A stretch of DNA of 64,000 nt, from the NCBI GenBank assembly GCA_963837755.1, contig CAWIOP010000001.1:1922001-1986000 (forward strand), in the 5' to 3' direction. The position numbers and the translations under genes were made by a program. Under the pieces are notes generated by a model. The model was not told where the DNA came from. It worked only from the letters and a program-made list of their open reading frames with translations, and did not search any database. Shown here piece after piece: positions 8,753 through 17,784 of the stretch. Source of the DNA: JADGHX01 sp963837755. Its GTDB lineage: Bacteria; Pseudomonadota; Gammaproteobacteria; Steroidobacterales; Steroidobacteraceae. The number at the start of each line of letters is the position of its first letter. Positions within the stretch are counted from its first letter, which is position 1.

Positions 8753-9631
8753 TCAGAACGCGCTCTTGACCACGCCCCCGTCCACGCGCAGTGCCGCACC
8801 CGTGGTTGCAGAAGAGAGCGGGCTTGCCACATAGGCGATCAGCGACGCCACTTCGTCCGGATGCGCGAAGCGCTTGATGAGCGACGTGGGGCGACGGCTG
8901 TTGATGAATTCCGCTTCCGCCTCCGCGACGGAATTCTTGCCGAGGCGCTTGGCCATTTCGATTGAGCGCGGGTCCTGCGGGTCGCGGGTGGGGCCCGGCA
9001 GGATGCTGTTCACCGTGATGCCCGTTTTCGCTACGGACTCGGCAAGGCCGCGCGCCACCGCGATCTGCGCGGCCTTCGTCATGCCGTAGTGAATGCTCTC
9101 CACCGGAATCTGCAACGCGCTTTCACTGGAGATGAAGATGATGCGGCCCCAGTTCTGCTGCTTCATGCGGGGCAAGTAAGCGCGCGCCAGCCGCACGCCC
9201 GAGAGCACGTTCGTTTCGTAGATCTGCAGCCATTCCTGGTCTGTCGTCTGCGAGAACTCCTTCGCCATGAACGTGCCCACGTTGTTCACGAGGATGTCGA
9301 CGTTCGGGAATTCCTTGGCGAGCCGTTCCGTGTCCGCGGCCTTGCTCATGTCGCCCACGAAGGTTTTCGGCGCGCGGCCCGTGGTGGCCTTCAGTGTGGC
9401 CGCCGCCTTGTCCACGGATTCCTTGTTGCGGCTGTTGATGATGACGTCCGCGCCTTCCTTGAGCAGCGCCTGCGCGGTGGCGTAACCGATGCCGGCGGTG
9501 CTGCCGGTGACGAGCGCCGTCTTGTCTTTCAACTGCAGGTCCAGCGCGAAACCGGCCTGCGAGAAGCCGACGAGCGCAGCCGCGAGAAGCAGCGAGCGTA
9601 GCAGCGGGCGACGAACGATCATCCTGTTCAT
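8753..9631 (-). CDS. Exported short-chain dehydrogenase/reductase
   Basis: A 292-residue classical SDR. It carries the Rossmann motif TGSTAGIGYA, the NNVG motif of the active-site region, a catalytic Ser in FISSESALQ and the YGMTK catalytic pair, and ends in the usual GAALRVDGGVVKSAF. It is unusual in having a clear N-terminal signal peptide (VRRPLLRSLLLAAALVGFSQAGFA) before the Rossmann fold, which predicts export or membrane anchoring; most SDRs are cytosolic. Met 9631 was chosen because it starts directly before the basic residues of this signal. The gene lies 16 bases downstream of the exported cupin gene and is probably co-transcribed with it. NAD(P) availability outside the cytoplasm makes its reaction unclear. 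Confidence 0.88.
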   Translation of the reverse strand: MNRMIVRRPLLRSLLLAAALVGFSQAGFALDLQLKDKTALVTGSTAGIGYATAQALLKEGADVIINSRNKESVDKAAATLKATTGRAPKTFVGDMSKAADTERLAKEFPNVDILVNNVGTFMAKEFSQTTDQEWLQIYETNVLSGVRLARAYLPRMKQQNWGRIIFISSESALQIPVESIHYGMTKAAQIAVARGLAESVAKTGITVNSILPGPTRDPQDPRSIEMAKRLGKNSVAEAEAEFINSRRPTSLIKRFAHPDEVASLIAYVASPLSSATTGAALRVDGGVVKSAF

Positions 9632-9647
9632 GTGAGCGTGACTCCCG

Positions 9648-10157
9648 CTAATCTCTCGTGAGCGTGCCATCTGCAATCGGTAGTGCGAGCGCGACGTGGT
9701 CTTCGGAGCCCGCGGCGTGAGTGATGTGCCCTTTGCCGGACAAATCCTCCAGCAGCAGGAACTCGCCGGGCTTTACGCGCCGCTTCTGCCCATCTCCCGC
9801 CGTCACTTCGACGAGGCCGCGCAGGCACACCATGAACTGCCGCCGCGGGGCGGGGTGCCAGTCTTCGGTGGCGCCGGCTTTGAGCATCGCGAACAGCGCG
9901 CCTTTCACATCCCCGATCTGGCTCACGGCGAGCGCCGCCTCGATGCCTTCGGTGCCGCGGGCGTTGAGCTGCACGTTCTCGTCGACGAAGTGGGAGACCC
10001 CATCTGGACCGGTATACAGGCGGATAAATGACAGTGTGCCCGAGGCCGGTTTCATGGCGGATTTCTCCGCGGCGGAAAGGTGGCTGGTGAGTATTCCAAG
10101 CGTGCTGAGCAAGGCGATTCCGGCGAGCTTCAGGACGCGCGTGATGGTTCTTCTCAT
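9648..10157 (-). CDS. Exported cupin-domain protein
   Basis: A 169-residue single-cupin protein with a signal peptide (VLKLAGIALLSTLGILTSHLSAA). The cupin core shows the two motifs loosely: GATEDWHPAPRRQFMVCLRG with a metal-type His, and GEFLLLEDLSGKGHITHAAG. Two ATGs are possible, 10163 and 10157. The second has GGGGAG at about 7 bases and is preferred. It is first of a two-gene unit with the exported SDR. Such cupins bind or isomerise small carbonyl compounds; no substrate can be inferred. Confidence 0.82.
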   Translation of the reverse strand: MRRTITRVLKLAGIALLSTLGILTSHLSAAEKSAMKPASGTLSFIRLYTGPDGVSHFVDENVQLNARGTEGIEAALAVSQIGDVKGALFAMLKAGATEDWHPAPRRQFMVCLRGLVEVTAGDGQKRRVKPGEFLLLEDLSGKGHITHAAGSEDHVALALPIADGTLTRD

Positions 10158-10300
10158 TCTCATGCTCCCCTTTGCATGGGCCCGGCGGGCGGGCAGTGGT
10201 GTGGATGATCTGCGACAGCTCGGTGCGGTGCAATTGAGCCGCGGCGTAGCGTCCAAAGCCGCGGCGGTGCCGTAACTCGAGCCGGGTATAGTTAGTGACC

Positions 10301-10984
10301 ATGAGTACACATCGCATGCAACTTTCCGTTCGCGCGCTGGCTGGCGCCGCGTTGTTTTTGGTGGGCACCGTGGGCGCAGCCGTCGCGCAGGCTCAGCAGA
10401 TGCCGTCGGGCAACGGCGCCCCGGAAGCGCAGATGCGCTGGGAGGTGACGCCGTTTGTGGGCTACCGCATGGGCGGCGATTTCGACATCACCGGCGCCAC
10501 GGGCGGCGCGGATCTCGACGACGAGCGCTCGTTCGGCTTGGCTGTGAATCTCGCCATCGACGAAGGCTCGTCGTACGAGGTGTTCTATTCCCGCCAGGAG
10601 GCGAGCTTCGCAAGAACCTCGGCCCTGGCGCCGTTCGACCTCAATGTGGAATACCTGCACTTCGGCGGCACGCTCGTCGTGAACGATGAGTTGCCACTGG
10701 CACCGTACATCGTGGGCGGGCTGGGTCTCACGCGCTTCAACCCGCAGACCGCGCTGGGCAGCGATGACACGCGCTTTTCATTTTCACTGGGCGCGGGGGT
10801 GAAGTTGCCGGTGACGCAGCGTTTCGGCCTGCGCCTGGAAGCGCGCGGCTATCTCACTTTGGTGGACAGCGACTCCGCGTTCTTCTGCGCGTCGGGCTCG
10901 CAGGGAGGCATCTGCGCCATTCAGGTGAAGAGCGACGCGTTCATTCAGTACGAGCTGCTGGCCGGTGCGGTGTTTGCTTTCTAG
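10301..10984 (+). CDS. Outer-membrane beta-barrel protein (Opa/OmpA-barrel type)
   Basis: A 227-residue protein with a signal peptide cleaved near AVAQAQQ. Alternating hydrophobic strands follow (WEVTPFVGYRMGGDF, SYEVFYSRQ, VEYLHFGGTLV, YIVGGLGLTRF, FSFSLGAGVKL, FGLRLEARGYLTL, YELLAGAVFAF). It ends in Phe, the usual signal for outer-membrane assembly, so an eight-stranded barrel fits. A GTG at 10295 is also in frame; the ATG at 10301 is preferred. It is divergent from the cupin gene, and its stop overlaps the stop of the converging EamA gene by three bases. Specific role unknown. Confidence 0.82.
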   Translation: MSTHRMQLSVRALAGAALFLVGTVGAAVAQAQQMPSGNGAPEAQMRWEVTPFVGYRMGGDFDITGATGGADLDDERSFGLAVNLAIDEGSSYEVFYSRQEASFARTSALAPFDLNVEYLHFGGTLVVNDELPLAPYIVGGLGLTRFNPQTALGSDDTRFSFSLGAGVKLPVTQRFGLRLEARGYLTLVDSDSAFFCASGSQGGICAIQVKSDAFIQYELLAGAVFAF

Positions 10985-11994
10985 TCCGTCGTTGAAGCGG
11001 GCGCGGGCATCGGCTGGTGTGGCCTGACGGGTTTGGTGGCAGTCGCAGCCGCCGCCGCGGCAGAGGTTGACGTCTTCCAAGACCAGGCGTGAAGCCCCAC
11101 GGCGACCAGCACGATGGGCAGGCCGATGAACGTGTTCGCCGAGAAGTGCTCGGAGCCGAGCCACCAGCCCACGAACAACGCGACGGGCGGGTTCACATAC
11201 GCATAGGTTGCGGCGAGCGTGGGCGAAACGCGGTCTACGAGATATCGATACGCGGAGAACGCGATGAGCGAGCCGAACACCACGAGATAAGCCCATGCGC
11301 CCCACACGCGGGGCGCGTGAGGCAGGTGCCAGTGCTCGCCAAAGGCTGCGCTGACGGCCAGCCCGATGATGCCAGCGATGAGCATTTCCGCGGCGAAGCC
11401 CATGCCCCCGGCGGGCACATCGAGCTTGCTCACCAGATTCGAAGCCAAGGTCCAGCTCAGCACGCCGACGAGGATGAGCGCCGTGCCGGACGGGCTCGCC
11501 TGGAAATCCTGCCCCATCACCATGACGATGGTGCCGACCACGCCAATGAAGATGGCGACCCACTCCATCGCCCGCGGCTTGCGGCCGAACGTCACGGCCC
11601 AAAGCGCCGTGCCGAGCGGCTGCACGCTGATCAATGCCACTGCGGCGCCGGAGCTCACGGTCTTCTCCGCTACGCTCACGCAGCCGATGCCGACTACGAG
11701 CAGCAGAAACCCGAGCAGGCCCGCGCCCGCCCATTGCCGCGGCGTGGGCAGCGGCGCACCGAACGCCTTCATGGCCAGCATCAATGCGCCGCCGGCCACG
11801 ACGAGCCGTGTGCCGAGCAGGAAGAACGGCCCCACTTCCTCGAGCCCGATCTTGATGGCGAGATAAGTGGTGCCCCACACGATGTAGACCGCGGCAAGGC
11901 ACGCGCCAACCATGAGCAACGGCGGGCGTTCGGCGTCAGCGGCGGGCGAATGCAACACGATGTTTTTTACGTCCCTGAACAGCTGATCCGGCAT
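10981..11994 (-). CDS. EamA/DMT-family membrane transporter
   Basis: A 337-residue inner-membrane protein with ten hydrophobic segments arranged as two EamA halves. The first half begins LAAVYIVWGTTYLAIKIGLEEVGPF, a strong family hallmark, and the second half ends with YAYVNPPVALFVGWWLGSE. A short Ala/Thr-rich tail follows. Family members export amino acids, metabolites or drugs. The substrate here is not readable. The ATG lacks an obvious Shine-Dalgarno sequence. The 133 bases up to 12127 hold no gene. Confidence 0.9.
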   Translation of the reverse strand: MPDQLFRDVKNIVLHSPAADAERPPLLMVGACLAAVYIVWGTTYLAIKIGLEEVGPFFLLGTRLVVAGGALMLAMKAFGAPLPTPRQWAGAGLLGFLLLVVGIGCVSVAEKTVSSGAAVALISVQPLGTALWAVTFGRKPRAMEWVAIFIGVVGTIVMVMGQDFQASPSGTALILVGVLSWTLASNLVSKLDVPAGGMGFAAEMLIAGIIGLAVSAAFGEHWHLPHAPRVWGAWAYLVVFGSLIAFSAYRYLVDRVSPTLAATYAYVNPPVALFVGWWLGSEHFSANTFIGLPIVLVAVGLHAWSWKTSTSAAAAAATATKPVRPHQPMPAPASTTD

Positions 11995-12127
11995 CGTAAT
12001 GGCACGCCGGGCCGCGGAGTATCTGCCAAAAGGTGGGTGAACGCCCTCGCTTCCGTTGACGGCTGGATTGTGGTGCCACGGCGCCAAAGCGGAGGCGGGC
12101 GCATTCGTTGAGTGCGCCTCCGCCTGG

Positions 12128-15100
12128 TCAGCGCTCGGAGGCCGGAGACTCCAGCTTGTCTCCAAGCATCCGGCGAACAGCCACGTAGAACAGCGGCACC
12201 AGCAATACGCCGAGTAGTGCCGCTGTCAGCATCCCGCCCGCCACGCCCGTGCCAATGGCATGCCGCGCATTCGCGCCAGCGCCAGTAGAAAGCACCAGCG
12301 GCATCACGCCCAGGATGAACGCAAACGACGTCATCATGATCGGCCGAAACCGCAGCCGCGCTGCCTCGAGCACCGCCTCACGCAATGGCTTGCTCGCCTT
12401 CTGCTCCGTAACCGCGAACTCGACAATCAGAATGGCGTTCTTCGCCGTGAGCCCAATGATCGTAATGAGCCCCACCTTGAAGAAGATGTCATTCGGCAGC
12501 CCCCGAATCGTAGTGGCCGCCGCCGCGCCAATAACCCCCAGCGGAACCGCCAACATCACCGATACGGGAATCGCCCAGCTCTCATAGAGCGCCGCCAGGC
12601 AAAGGTAGACCACCAGAATCGACAATCCGAACAACAACGGCGCCTCGTTCCCCGACAGAATCTCCTGCAACGACTGCCCCGCCCAATCAAACCCGAACCC
12701 GCGCGGCAAGTCGTTCCCGACGATGCTCTCCATGGCCTTCATCGCCTCACCGGAGCTGCTCCCCGGCGCGCTGGTCCCGGCGATGCTGATCGCCGGAAAG
12801 CCGTTGTAGCGCGTGAGGCTGGGCGGCGCGACGATCCAATCCGTCTTCACCACCGAAGAGATCGGAATCATCTCCCCACTCTGAAGCTTGCTCGGCACAT
12901 AGAAATGATTGAGCGCATCCGGCCCCATGCGATACGGCGTGTCTGCCTGCAACAGCACGCGTAACACGCGCCCTTCGCGGAAGAAGTCATTCGCATACAC
13001 GGGCGCCAGCATCAGCCGAATGGCCGTGTAGACGTCGCTAACGGAAAGCCCCATGGACTCAGCCTGCACCCGGTCGGCGCGCAGGGTGAGGCGCGGGGCA
13101 TCCTCGATGGCGTTCGGCCGCACATTCGCGAGCGTCTTGTTCTGCCCCGCACTCTGAAGCAGCTGCCCCTGTGCAGCCGCGAGCGCCGGCCGCCCGAGCC
13201 CCGCGCGGTCCTCGAGATAGAAATCGAACCCGCCAAACTGGCTCAGGCCGCGGATCGTCGGAATGTTCGCCACGAACACCGTGGCGTCCTTCACGTTGCG
13301 CTGGAGCTGCCCGTTGGCCCACTGAATGAAGTCGAGCGACGTGCCATCCCGATCGTTCCAGTGCTTCAGCTTCACGAAGCCCAGGCCCACGCTTTCGCCC
13401 TGACCCACGTAGCTGAAGCCGGAGACTTCCATCACCGTGTCGACATCCGGGCTCTCGTGCAGCAGCCGGCCCACCTCCGACATCACGCCGACGGTGCGCT
13501 CGATGGGAGCGCCCGGCGGCAATTGCACGATGGCGAGCGCATAGCCCTGGTCTTCCTCCGGCACGAAGCTGCCCGGCAGCCTGAAGAACAGAAAGGTGCC
13601 CACGACCAACAACGCGGCAAACGCGGCCATCCACCGCGGCAGGTGGCGCACGGCCTCTTTCATGCTGCCCGTATAGATGCCCTGGCCCCAGCCGTACGCT
13701 TTGTTGAACCATCGGAACGCGATGTTCGGCTTCAGGTGGCCAGGCTGCAGGAATGCAGCGCATAGCGCGGGCGTGAAGCTCAGCGCCAGGAACGCGGAGA
13801 ACGCCATGGAAACGGCGATGGTGAGCGCAAACTGCCGATAGATGACGCCAGCGCTTCCCGCCTGCAACGCGCTCGGGATGAACACCGCGCTCAGCACCAC
13901 GGTGATGGTGACGATGGCGCCCGTAATCTGCCCCATCGCCTTGCGCGTAGCTTCCTTTGCAGACAGATGCTCCTCGCGCATGAGGCGCTCGACGGATTCG
14001 ATCACCACGATGGCGTCGTCCACTACGATGCCAATGGCGAGCGCCATGCCGAACATCGAGAGCTGGTTGATCGAGAACCCGAACAGCTTCATGCCGATGA
14101 ACGCGCCGAGCAGCGCCACCGGTACCACCAGCGTTGGAATCAGCGTTGCCCGGAAGCTCTGCATGAACATGAGCATGGTGAGAAACACCAGCACCATCGC
14201 TTCGATGAGCGTCTTCACCACCTCGTGAATGGAGATGGTGATGAACGTGGTCGAGTCGAACGGCGTGAACCAGCTCAAGCCGGGCGGCAGCGTGGGCAGC
14301 AGCTCATCCATCTTCGCCTTCACGCGGCGCGCGACGTTCAGCGTGTCCGCTCCGGGCAGCACCTGAACGGCGAATGCAGCGATGGGCTTGCCATCGAGGC
14401 GCGTGTCGCGGCCATAGGAGGCGGGGCCGAGCTCCACGCGCGCGACGTCGCGCAGCCTGACGGTGGTGCCGTTCGGGTCCGCGCGCAGAATAATGTTCTC
14501 GAACTGCTCGGGCGTGCTGAAGCGGCCTTCCGCCATCACAGAGGCCACGATGGGCGTGCCCGGCAGCGCCGGCTGGCCGCCGATGGTGCCCGACGCGAAC
14601 TGCACGTTCTGTTCGCGCACCACGTTCAGCACGTCGTTCGCGGCGAGGTTGTAGCCGTGCAGCTTGTCGGGGTTCAGCCAGATGCGCATGGCGAACTCGG
14701 CGCCGAATTGGTTCGTGGCGCCGACGCCCGTGACGCGATTGATCTGGTCGATGACGCGCGTGGCCAGGATGTTGTTGAGCTGCAGCGAGCTGATGCTGCC
14801 GTCGTCGGACTTGATGGCGAGCGCGAACGCAAAGCCGGCGGTGGCCTTCGCGACGGTGATGCCCTGCTGAATGACTTCCTCAGGCAGGCGGGGCTCGGCG
14901 AGCGCCACCCGGTTCTGAGTTTGAACGGCAGCGATATCCGGGTCTGTGCCGGTTTCGAACGTGAGCGTGATCGAAGCGCCGCCCGCGGAGTTCGACGTGG
15001 AGGTGAAGTAGAGAAGCCGGTCGATGCCCGTGAGCTGCTGCTCGATGACCTGTGTCACCGTGTTTTCCACGGTGTCTGCGCTGGCGCCGGGGTAGGAGGT

Positions 15101-15238
15101 GGAGACCGTGATCTGTGGCGGGGCGATCTCGGGGTACGCCCCCGTGGGCAGATTGAAGACGCAGAGAATGCCCGTGACGGTGATCAGAATGGCGATCACC
15201 CACGCGAAGACGGGGCGCTCGATGAAGAAATCCGCCAT
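12128..15238 (-). CDS. RND multidrug efflux transporter, HAE1 family (AcrB/MexB-like)
   Basis: At 1036 residues this is full length for the family. It opens with FFIERPVFAWVIAILI, the first membrane helix, and carries the proton-relay aspartates in GIVVDDAIVVIESVERL near residue 407. It also has the two large periplasmic porter/docking regions and the second half beginning LSILVVYLCLAALYESWAIPVSVM. Three copies form the proton-driven inner-membrane pump of a tripartite efflux complex. It lies 7 bases after the membrane-fusion gene, in one operon. No TolC/OprM gene is adjacent, so an outer-membrane channel encoded elsewhere must be used. Whether the exporter handles drugs, bile salts or aromatics is unknown. 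Confidence 0.96.
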   Translation of the reverse strand: MADFFIERPVFAWVIAILITVTGILCVFNLPTGAYPEIAPPQITVSTSYPGASADTVENTVTQVIEQQLTGIDRLLYFTSTSNSAGGASITLTFETGTDPDIAAVQTQNRVALAEPRLPEEVIQQGITVAKATAGFAFALAIKSDDGSISSLQLNNILATRVIDQINRVTGVGATNQFGAEFAMRIWLNPDKLHGYNLAANDVLNVVREQNVQFASGTIGGQPALPGTPIVASVMAEGRFSTPEQFENIILRADPNGTTVRLRDVARVELGPASYGRDTRLDGKPIAAFAVQVLPGADTLNVARRVKAKMDELLPTLPPGLSWFTPFDSTTFITISIHEVVKTLIEAMVLVFLTMLMFMQSFRATLIPTLVVPVALLGAFIGMKLFGFSINQLSMFGMALAIGIVVDDAIVVIESVERLMREEHLSAKEATRKAMGQITGAIVTITVVLSAVFIPSALQAGSAGVIYRQFALTIAVSMAFSAFLALSFTPALCAAFLQPGHLKPNIAFRWFNKAYGWGQGIYTGSMKEAVRHLPRWMAAFAALLVVGTFLFFRLPGSFVPEEDQGYALAIVQLPPGAPIERTVGVMSEVGRLLHESPDVDTVMEVSGFSYVGQGESVGLGFVKLKHWNDRDGTSLDFIQWANGQLQRNVKDATVFVANIPTIRGLSQFGGFDFYLEDRAGLGRPALAAAQGQLLQSAGQNKTLANVRPNAIEDAPRLTLRADRVQAESMGLSVSDVYTAIRLMLAPVYANDFFREGRVLRVLLQADTPYRMGPDALNHFYVPSKLQSGEMIPISSVVKTDWIVAPPSLTRYNGFPAISIAGTSAPGSSSGEAMKAMESIVGNDLPRGFGFDWAGQSLQEILSGNEAPLLFGLSILVVYLCLAALYESWAIPVSVMLAVPLGVIGAAAATTIRGLPNDIFFKVGLITIIGLTAKNAILIVEFAVTEQKASKPLREAVLEAARLRFRPIMMTSFAFILGVMPLVLSTGAGANARHAIGTGVAGGMLTAALLGVLLVPLFYVAVRRMLGDKLESPASER

Positions 15239-15245
15239 GCGCAGG

Positions 15246-16466
15246 CTACCGCTTCGAGGCTGCCGCAGGCGCCTGGCCGCGCGCGGCCCGCGGCAGCGAA
15301 GCGGGGGCGGCCGGCGCTTGCGGCAGCGTGGGCGCGTTGGTTTCGGGGGCTTCCGCGGCCACGGCCTTCACCGGCGAGCCGGGGCGGGCTTTGGCGAAGT
15401 TCGTCACGATGAGCTGGTCGCCGTCGGCGAGGCCGCTCGTCACGATCCAGCTTCCGTCGACCGCGCGGTCTGACGTCACGCGCTTCTGCGCAACCTTGCC
15501 CTCGGCATCCACCACTTTGACGAACGGCCCCGTGGTATCGCGCTGAAGCCCGGCCTGCGGCACCAGATAGGCGCGGTTCAGCTGGCCGAGCAACAAGTGC
15601 AGGTTCACGTACATGCCCGGCAGCAGTTGGCGATCGGGATTTGGAACCACCGCGCGAAACGCGAGCGCGCCGGTGGTGGGGTTTACGCTGAAGTCCAAAA
15701 AGTCGAGCGTGCCTTGGTGCGCGTAGGGCGTGCCGTCCTGAAGAATCACCTGAACGTGCGGGGCGTTTCGATCCACCAACGTCACGTTGCCTTCGGTTTG
15801 CTGGCGGCGCAGGCGCTGCACTTCCGCAGCCGGCTGGTCGAAGTTCACGTAGATGGGGTCGATCTGCTCGACGGTGGTGAGCAGCGTTGCATCGCTGTGC
15901 CCAACGAGCGCGCCCTCCGTGACACGCTGCTGGCCCGCGCGGCCGGCGATGGGCGATCTGACGGTGGCGTATCCCAGGTTGATTCGCGCGACGTCGACGT
16001 TCGCCTTCGCCTGAAGAACCTGCGCGGCGGTAGACCGTTCGCTCGCTTCGGCTTCGTCCAGCGCCGCACGAGAAACGAGCCCGCTGGCGGCCAGCTCACG
16101 GTTGCGCTTCGCGGTGATGCTGGCGTTGGTGGCGGCAGCTTCGGCCTGCGCCAGCGCAGCCTCGGCCCCGGCAAGTGCGGCGCGAAGCGGGGCAGGGTCG
16201 ATCTGGAACAGGGGCTGGCCGGCGGTAACCGTTGAGCCCTCCTTATACAGACGCTTCAGCAGCACGCCGGAGACGCGCGCGCGAACATCGGCAGACCGGG
16301 TCGCCGAAAGTCTTCCGACCAGCTCGCGACTCAGCGGCACCGACTGCGCCCGTGCGCTGACGACCCCGACTTCGATGGGCTGCGGCGGCGGCCCTTCGTT
16401 CTTTTTCCCGCACCCGACCACAAGCAGGGCGGCCGCGACCGGGGCTACGAGTTTGCGAAGGTACAC
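15246..16466 (-). CDS. RND efflux membrane-fusion lipoprotein (AcrA/MexA-like)
   Basis: A 406-residue periplasmic adaptor. The N-terminus is a lipoprotein signal with lipobox LVVGC (Cys19). After it come the split lipoyl domain (DVRARVSGVLLKRLYKEG and later TVRSPIAGRAG), a helical hairpin rich in Ala/Glu (residues about 100-165), the beta-barrel (NPTTGALAFRAVVPNPDRQLLPGMYV) and a Pro/Ala-rich tail. It couples the downstream RND pump to an outer-membrane channel. First gene of a two-gene operon. Confidence 0.95.
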   Translation of the reverse strand: MYLRKLVAPVAAALLVVGCGKKNEGPPPQPIEVGVVSARAQSVPLSRELVGRLSATRSADVRARVSGVLLKRLYKEGSTVTAGQPLFQIDPAPLRAALAGAEAALAQAEAAATNASITAKRNRELAASGLVSRAALDEAEASERSTAAQVLQAKANVDVARINLGYATVRSPIAGRAGQQRVTEGALVGHSDATLLTTVEQIDPIYVNFDQPAAEVQRLRRQQTEGNVTLVDRNAPHVQVILQDGTPYAHQGTLDFLDFSVNPTTGALAFRAVVPNPDRQLLPGMYVNLHLLLGQLNRAYLVPQAGLQRDTTGPFVKVVDAEGKVAQKRVTSDRAVDGSWIVTSGLADGDQLIVTNFAKARPGSPVKAVAAEAPETNAPTLPQAPAAPASLPRAARGQAPAAASKR

Positions 16467-16482
16467 AAATGTACCCTGCTAC

Positions 16483-17322
16483 CTACTCGGGCGCGACGTG
16501 CACGATGTAGCCGCCGGACTTGCCTTCGCGGTCGAGCGTGATCAGCTTGCGGGCCGCCGCTTCTTCGAGCAGCGCGTTGAACGACTTGAACCCGTAATAG
16601 CTTTCGTTGAAGCCCGGCCTTCTTCTCTTCAATGCCTGCTTCACCATCGAGCTCCAGACTTTTTCCTCATCGCCGCGCTCGGCAATGAGCGCTTCTATCG
16701 TCGCGATGACGAGGTCGAACGCTTCCTGTTGCTTGTCCTGTTCCTTGGCGTCGCCGGTGGCGGGCGGTTCCGCGGCCGCCGTTCCCGCGGCGCCTGCCTT
16801 ACGGGCCGGGGCCTTTCTCGTGCGCCGGGCGGGGCGGGCCTTGAGCTCGCGAACCAGATCGTCGTAGTAGATGAACTCATCGCAGCTCGCCGTGAGCAGG
16901 TCGGACGTGGAGTTCTTCACGCCTACGCCGATGACGCCCTTGTTGTTCTCCCGCAGTTTGGCAACGAGTGCGGAGAAGTCCGAATCGCCGCTGATGATCA
17001 CGAATGTATCGACGTGCGGCTTGGTGTAGCACAGGTCGAGCGCATCCACGACCATGCGGATGTCGGCGGAGTTCTTGCCGGACATCTTGACGTGGGGAAT
17101 CTCGATGAGCTCGAAGCCAGCCTGGTGCATGCCGCCTTTGAACTCCTTGTACCTGTCCCAATCGCAATACGCCTTGCGCACCACGATGGAGCCCTTGAGG
17201 AGCAGCCGCTCGATGACGAGCCGAATATCGAGCTGCGGGTAGCGCGCGTCGCGCACGCCCAGCGCAATGTTCTCGAAGTCGCAGAAAACCGCGAGGTTTC
17301 GGGTGTCGGCCTGAATGTTCAT
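16483..17322 (-). CDS. NYN-domain RNase-like protein with C-terminal LOTUS/OST-HTH domain
   Basis: A 279-residue protein. Residues 8-150 are a NYN (PIN-like) domain of the LabA/DUF88 type, with acidic catalytic residues in AVFCDFENIALG, KNSADIRMVVDALDLC and VIISGDSDFSALV. A basic Ala/Pro linker (about 165-200) leads to a C-terminal OST-HTH/LOTUS fold at about 210-279 (SSMVKQALKRRRPGFNESYYGFKSFNALLEEA), an RNA-binding module. The combination suggests a metal-dependent ribonuclease with an RNA-recognition tail. It starts 16 bases before the efflux operon on the same strand. Cellular target unknown. Confidence 0.9.
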   Translation of the reverse strand: MNIQADTRNLAVFCDFENIALGVRDARYPQLDIRLVIERLLLKGSIVVRKAYCDWDRYKEFKGGMHQAGFELIEIPHVKMSGKNSADIRMVVDALDLCYTKPHVDTFVIISGDSDFSALVAKLRENNKGVIGVGVKNSTSDLLTASCDEFIYYDDLVRELKARPARRTRKAPARKAGAAGTAAAEPPATGDAKEQDKQQEAFDLVIATIEALIAERGDEEKVWSSMVKQALKRRRPGFNESYYGFKSFNALLEEAAARKLITLDREGKSGGYIVHVAPE

Positions 17323-17453
17323 GGCGTGATTGTATCACCGGGGTCGTAACGGCCCGGAGCGCGCCAACTGGCTTTGGGAAATGAACGGCGGAGACGATTG
17401 TTGACTATATACCGTGGACCTGAAGCCTCAGGAGGCCGAATCATGCCGCCCCC

Positions 17454-17687
17454 ATGCGCGCGGATCAAGTCTCAGCGGCGTTCGGCAAGGTGCTGCGTGA
17501 GCATCGCACCGCCGCCGGTGTTTCACAGGAAGCACTCGCGCTCAGCGCCGATGTCGACCGCACCTTCGTCAGCCAGATCGAGCGCGGCATCCGCCAGCCC
17601 ACGCTCACCACCCTCTGCAAGCTCGCCCGCGCGCTCGACGTGCAACCGTCCACACTGGTTTCGAAGATGGAGAAGCTGCTCCGTTAG
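17454..17687 (+). CDS. Small XRE-family transcriptional regulator
   Basis: A 77-residue protein that is almost entirely one Cro/CI-type helix-turn-helix (LREHRTAAGVSQEALALSAD, then FVSQIERGIRQPTLTTLCKL). There is no effector domain. The strong AGGAGG at 17430-17435 sits 18 bases from this ATG, but only 7 bases from another ATG at 17443. That second ATG lies in a different frame, open all the way into folE. Translation of the regulator may therefore start inefficiently or through coupling. It lies 97 bases ahead of folE. Target unknown; orphan regulators of this size often act at their own promoter. Confidence 0.8.
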   Translation: MRADQVSAAFGKVLREHRTAAGVSQEALALSADVDRTFVSQIERGIRQPTLTTLCKLARALDVQPSTLVSKMEKLLR

Positions 17688-17784
17688 CGCACCGGGTGCG
17701 GCTCGAAAGCGGCTGCCGCCGGCCAGTAGCCACCTGACCGAAACGTTGGGCCGGCGATGGCGCGGCAGCGCTAGACTTGACGTC

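Noticed and set aside
8541..8834. Plus-strand ORF between the membrane/PAS gene and the SDR gene
   Set aside because: No ribosome site or codon pattern, overlaps the SDR 3' end, and has no recognisable motif.
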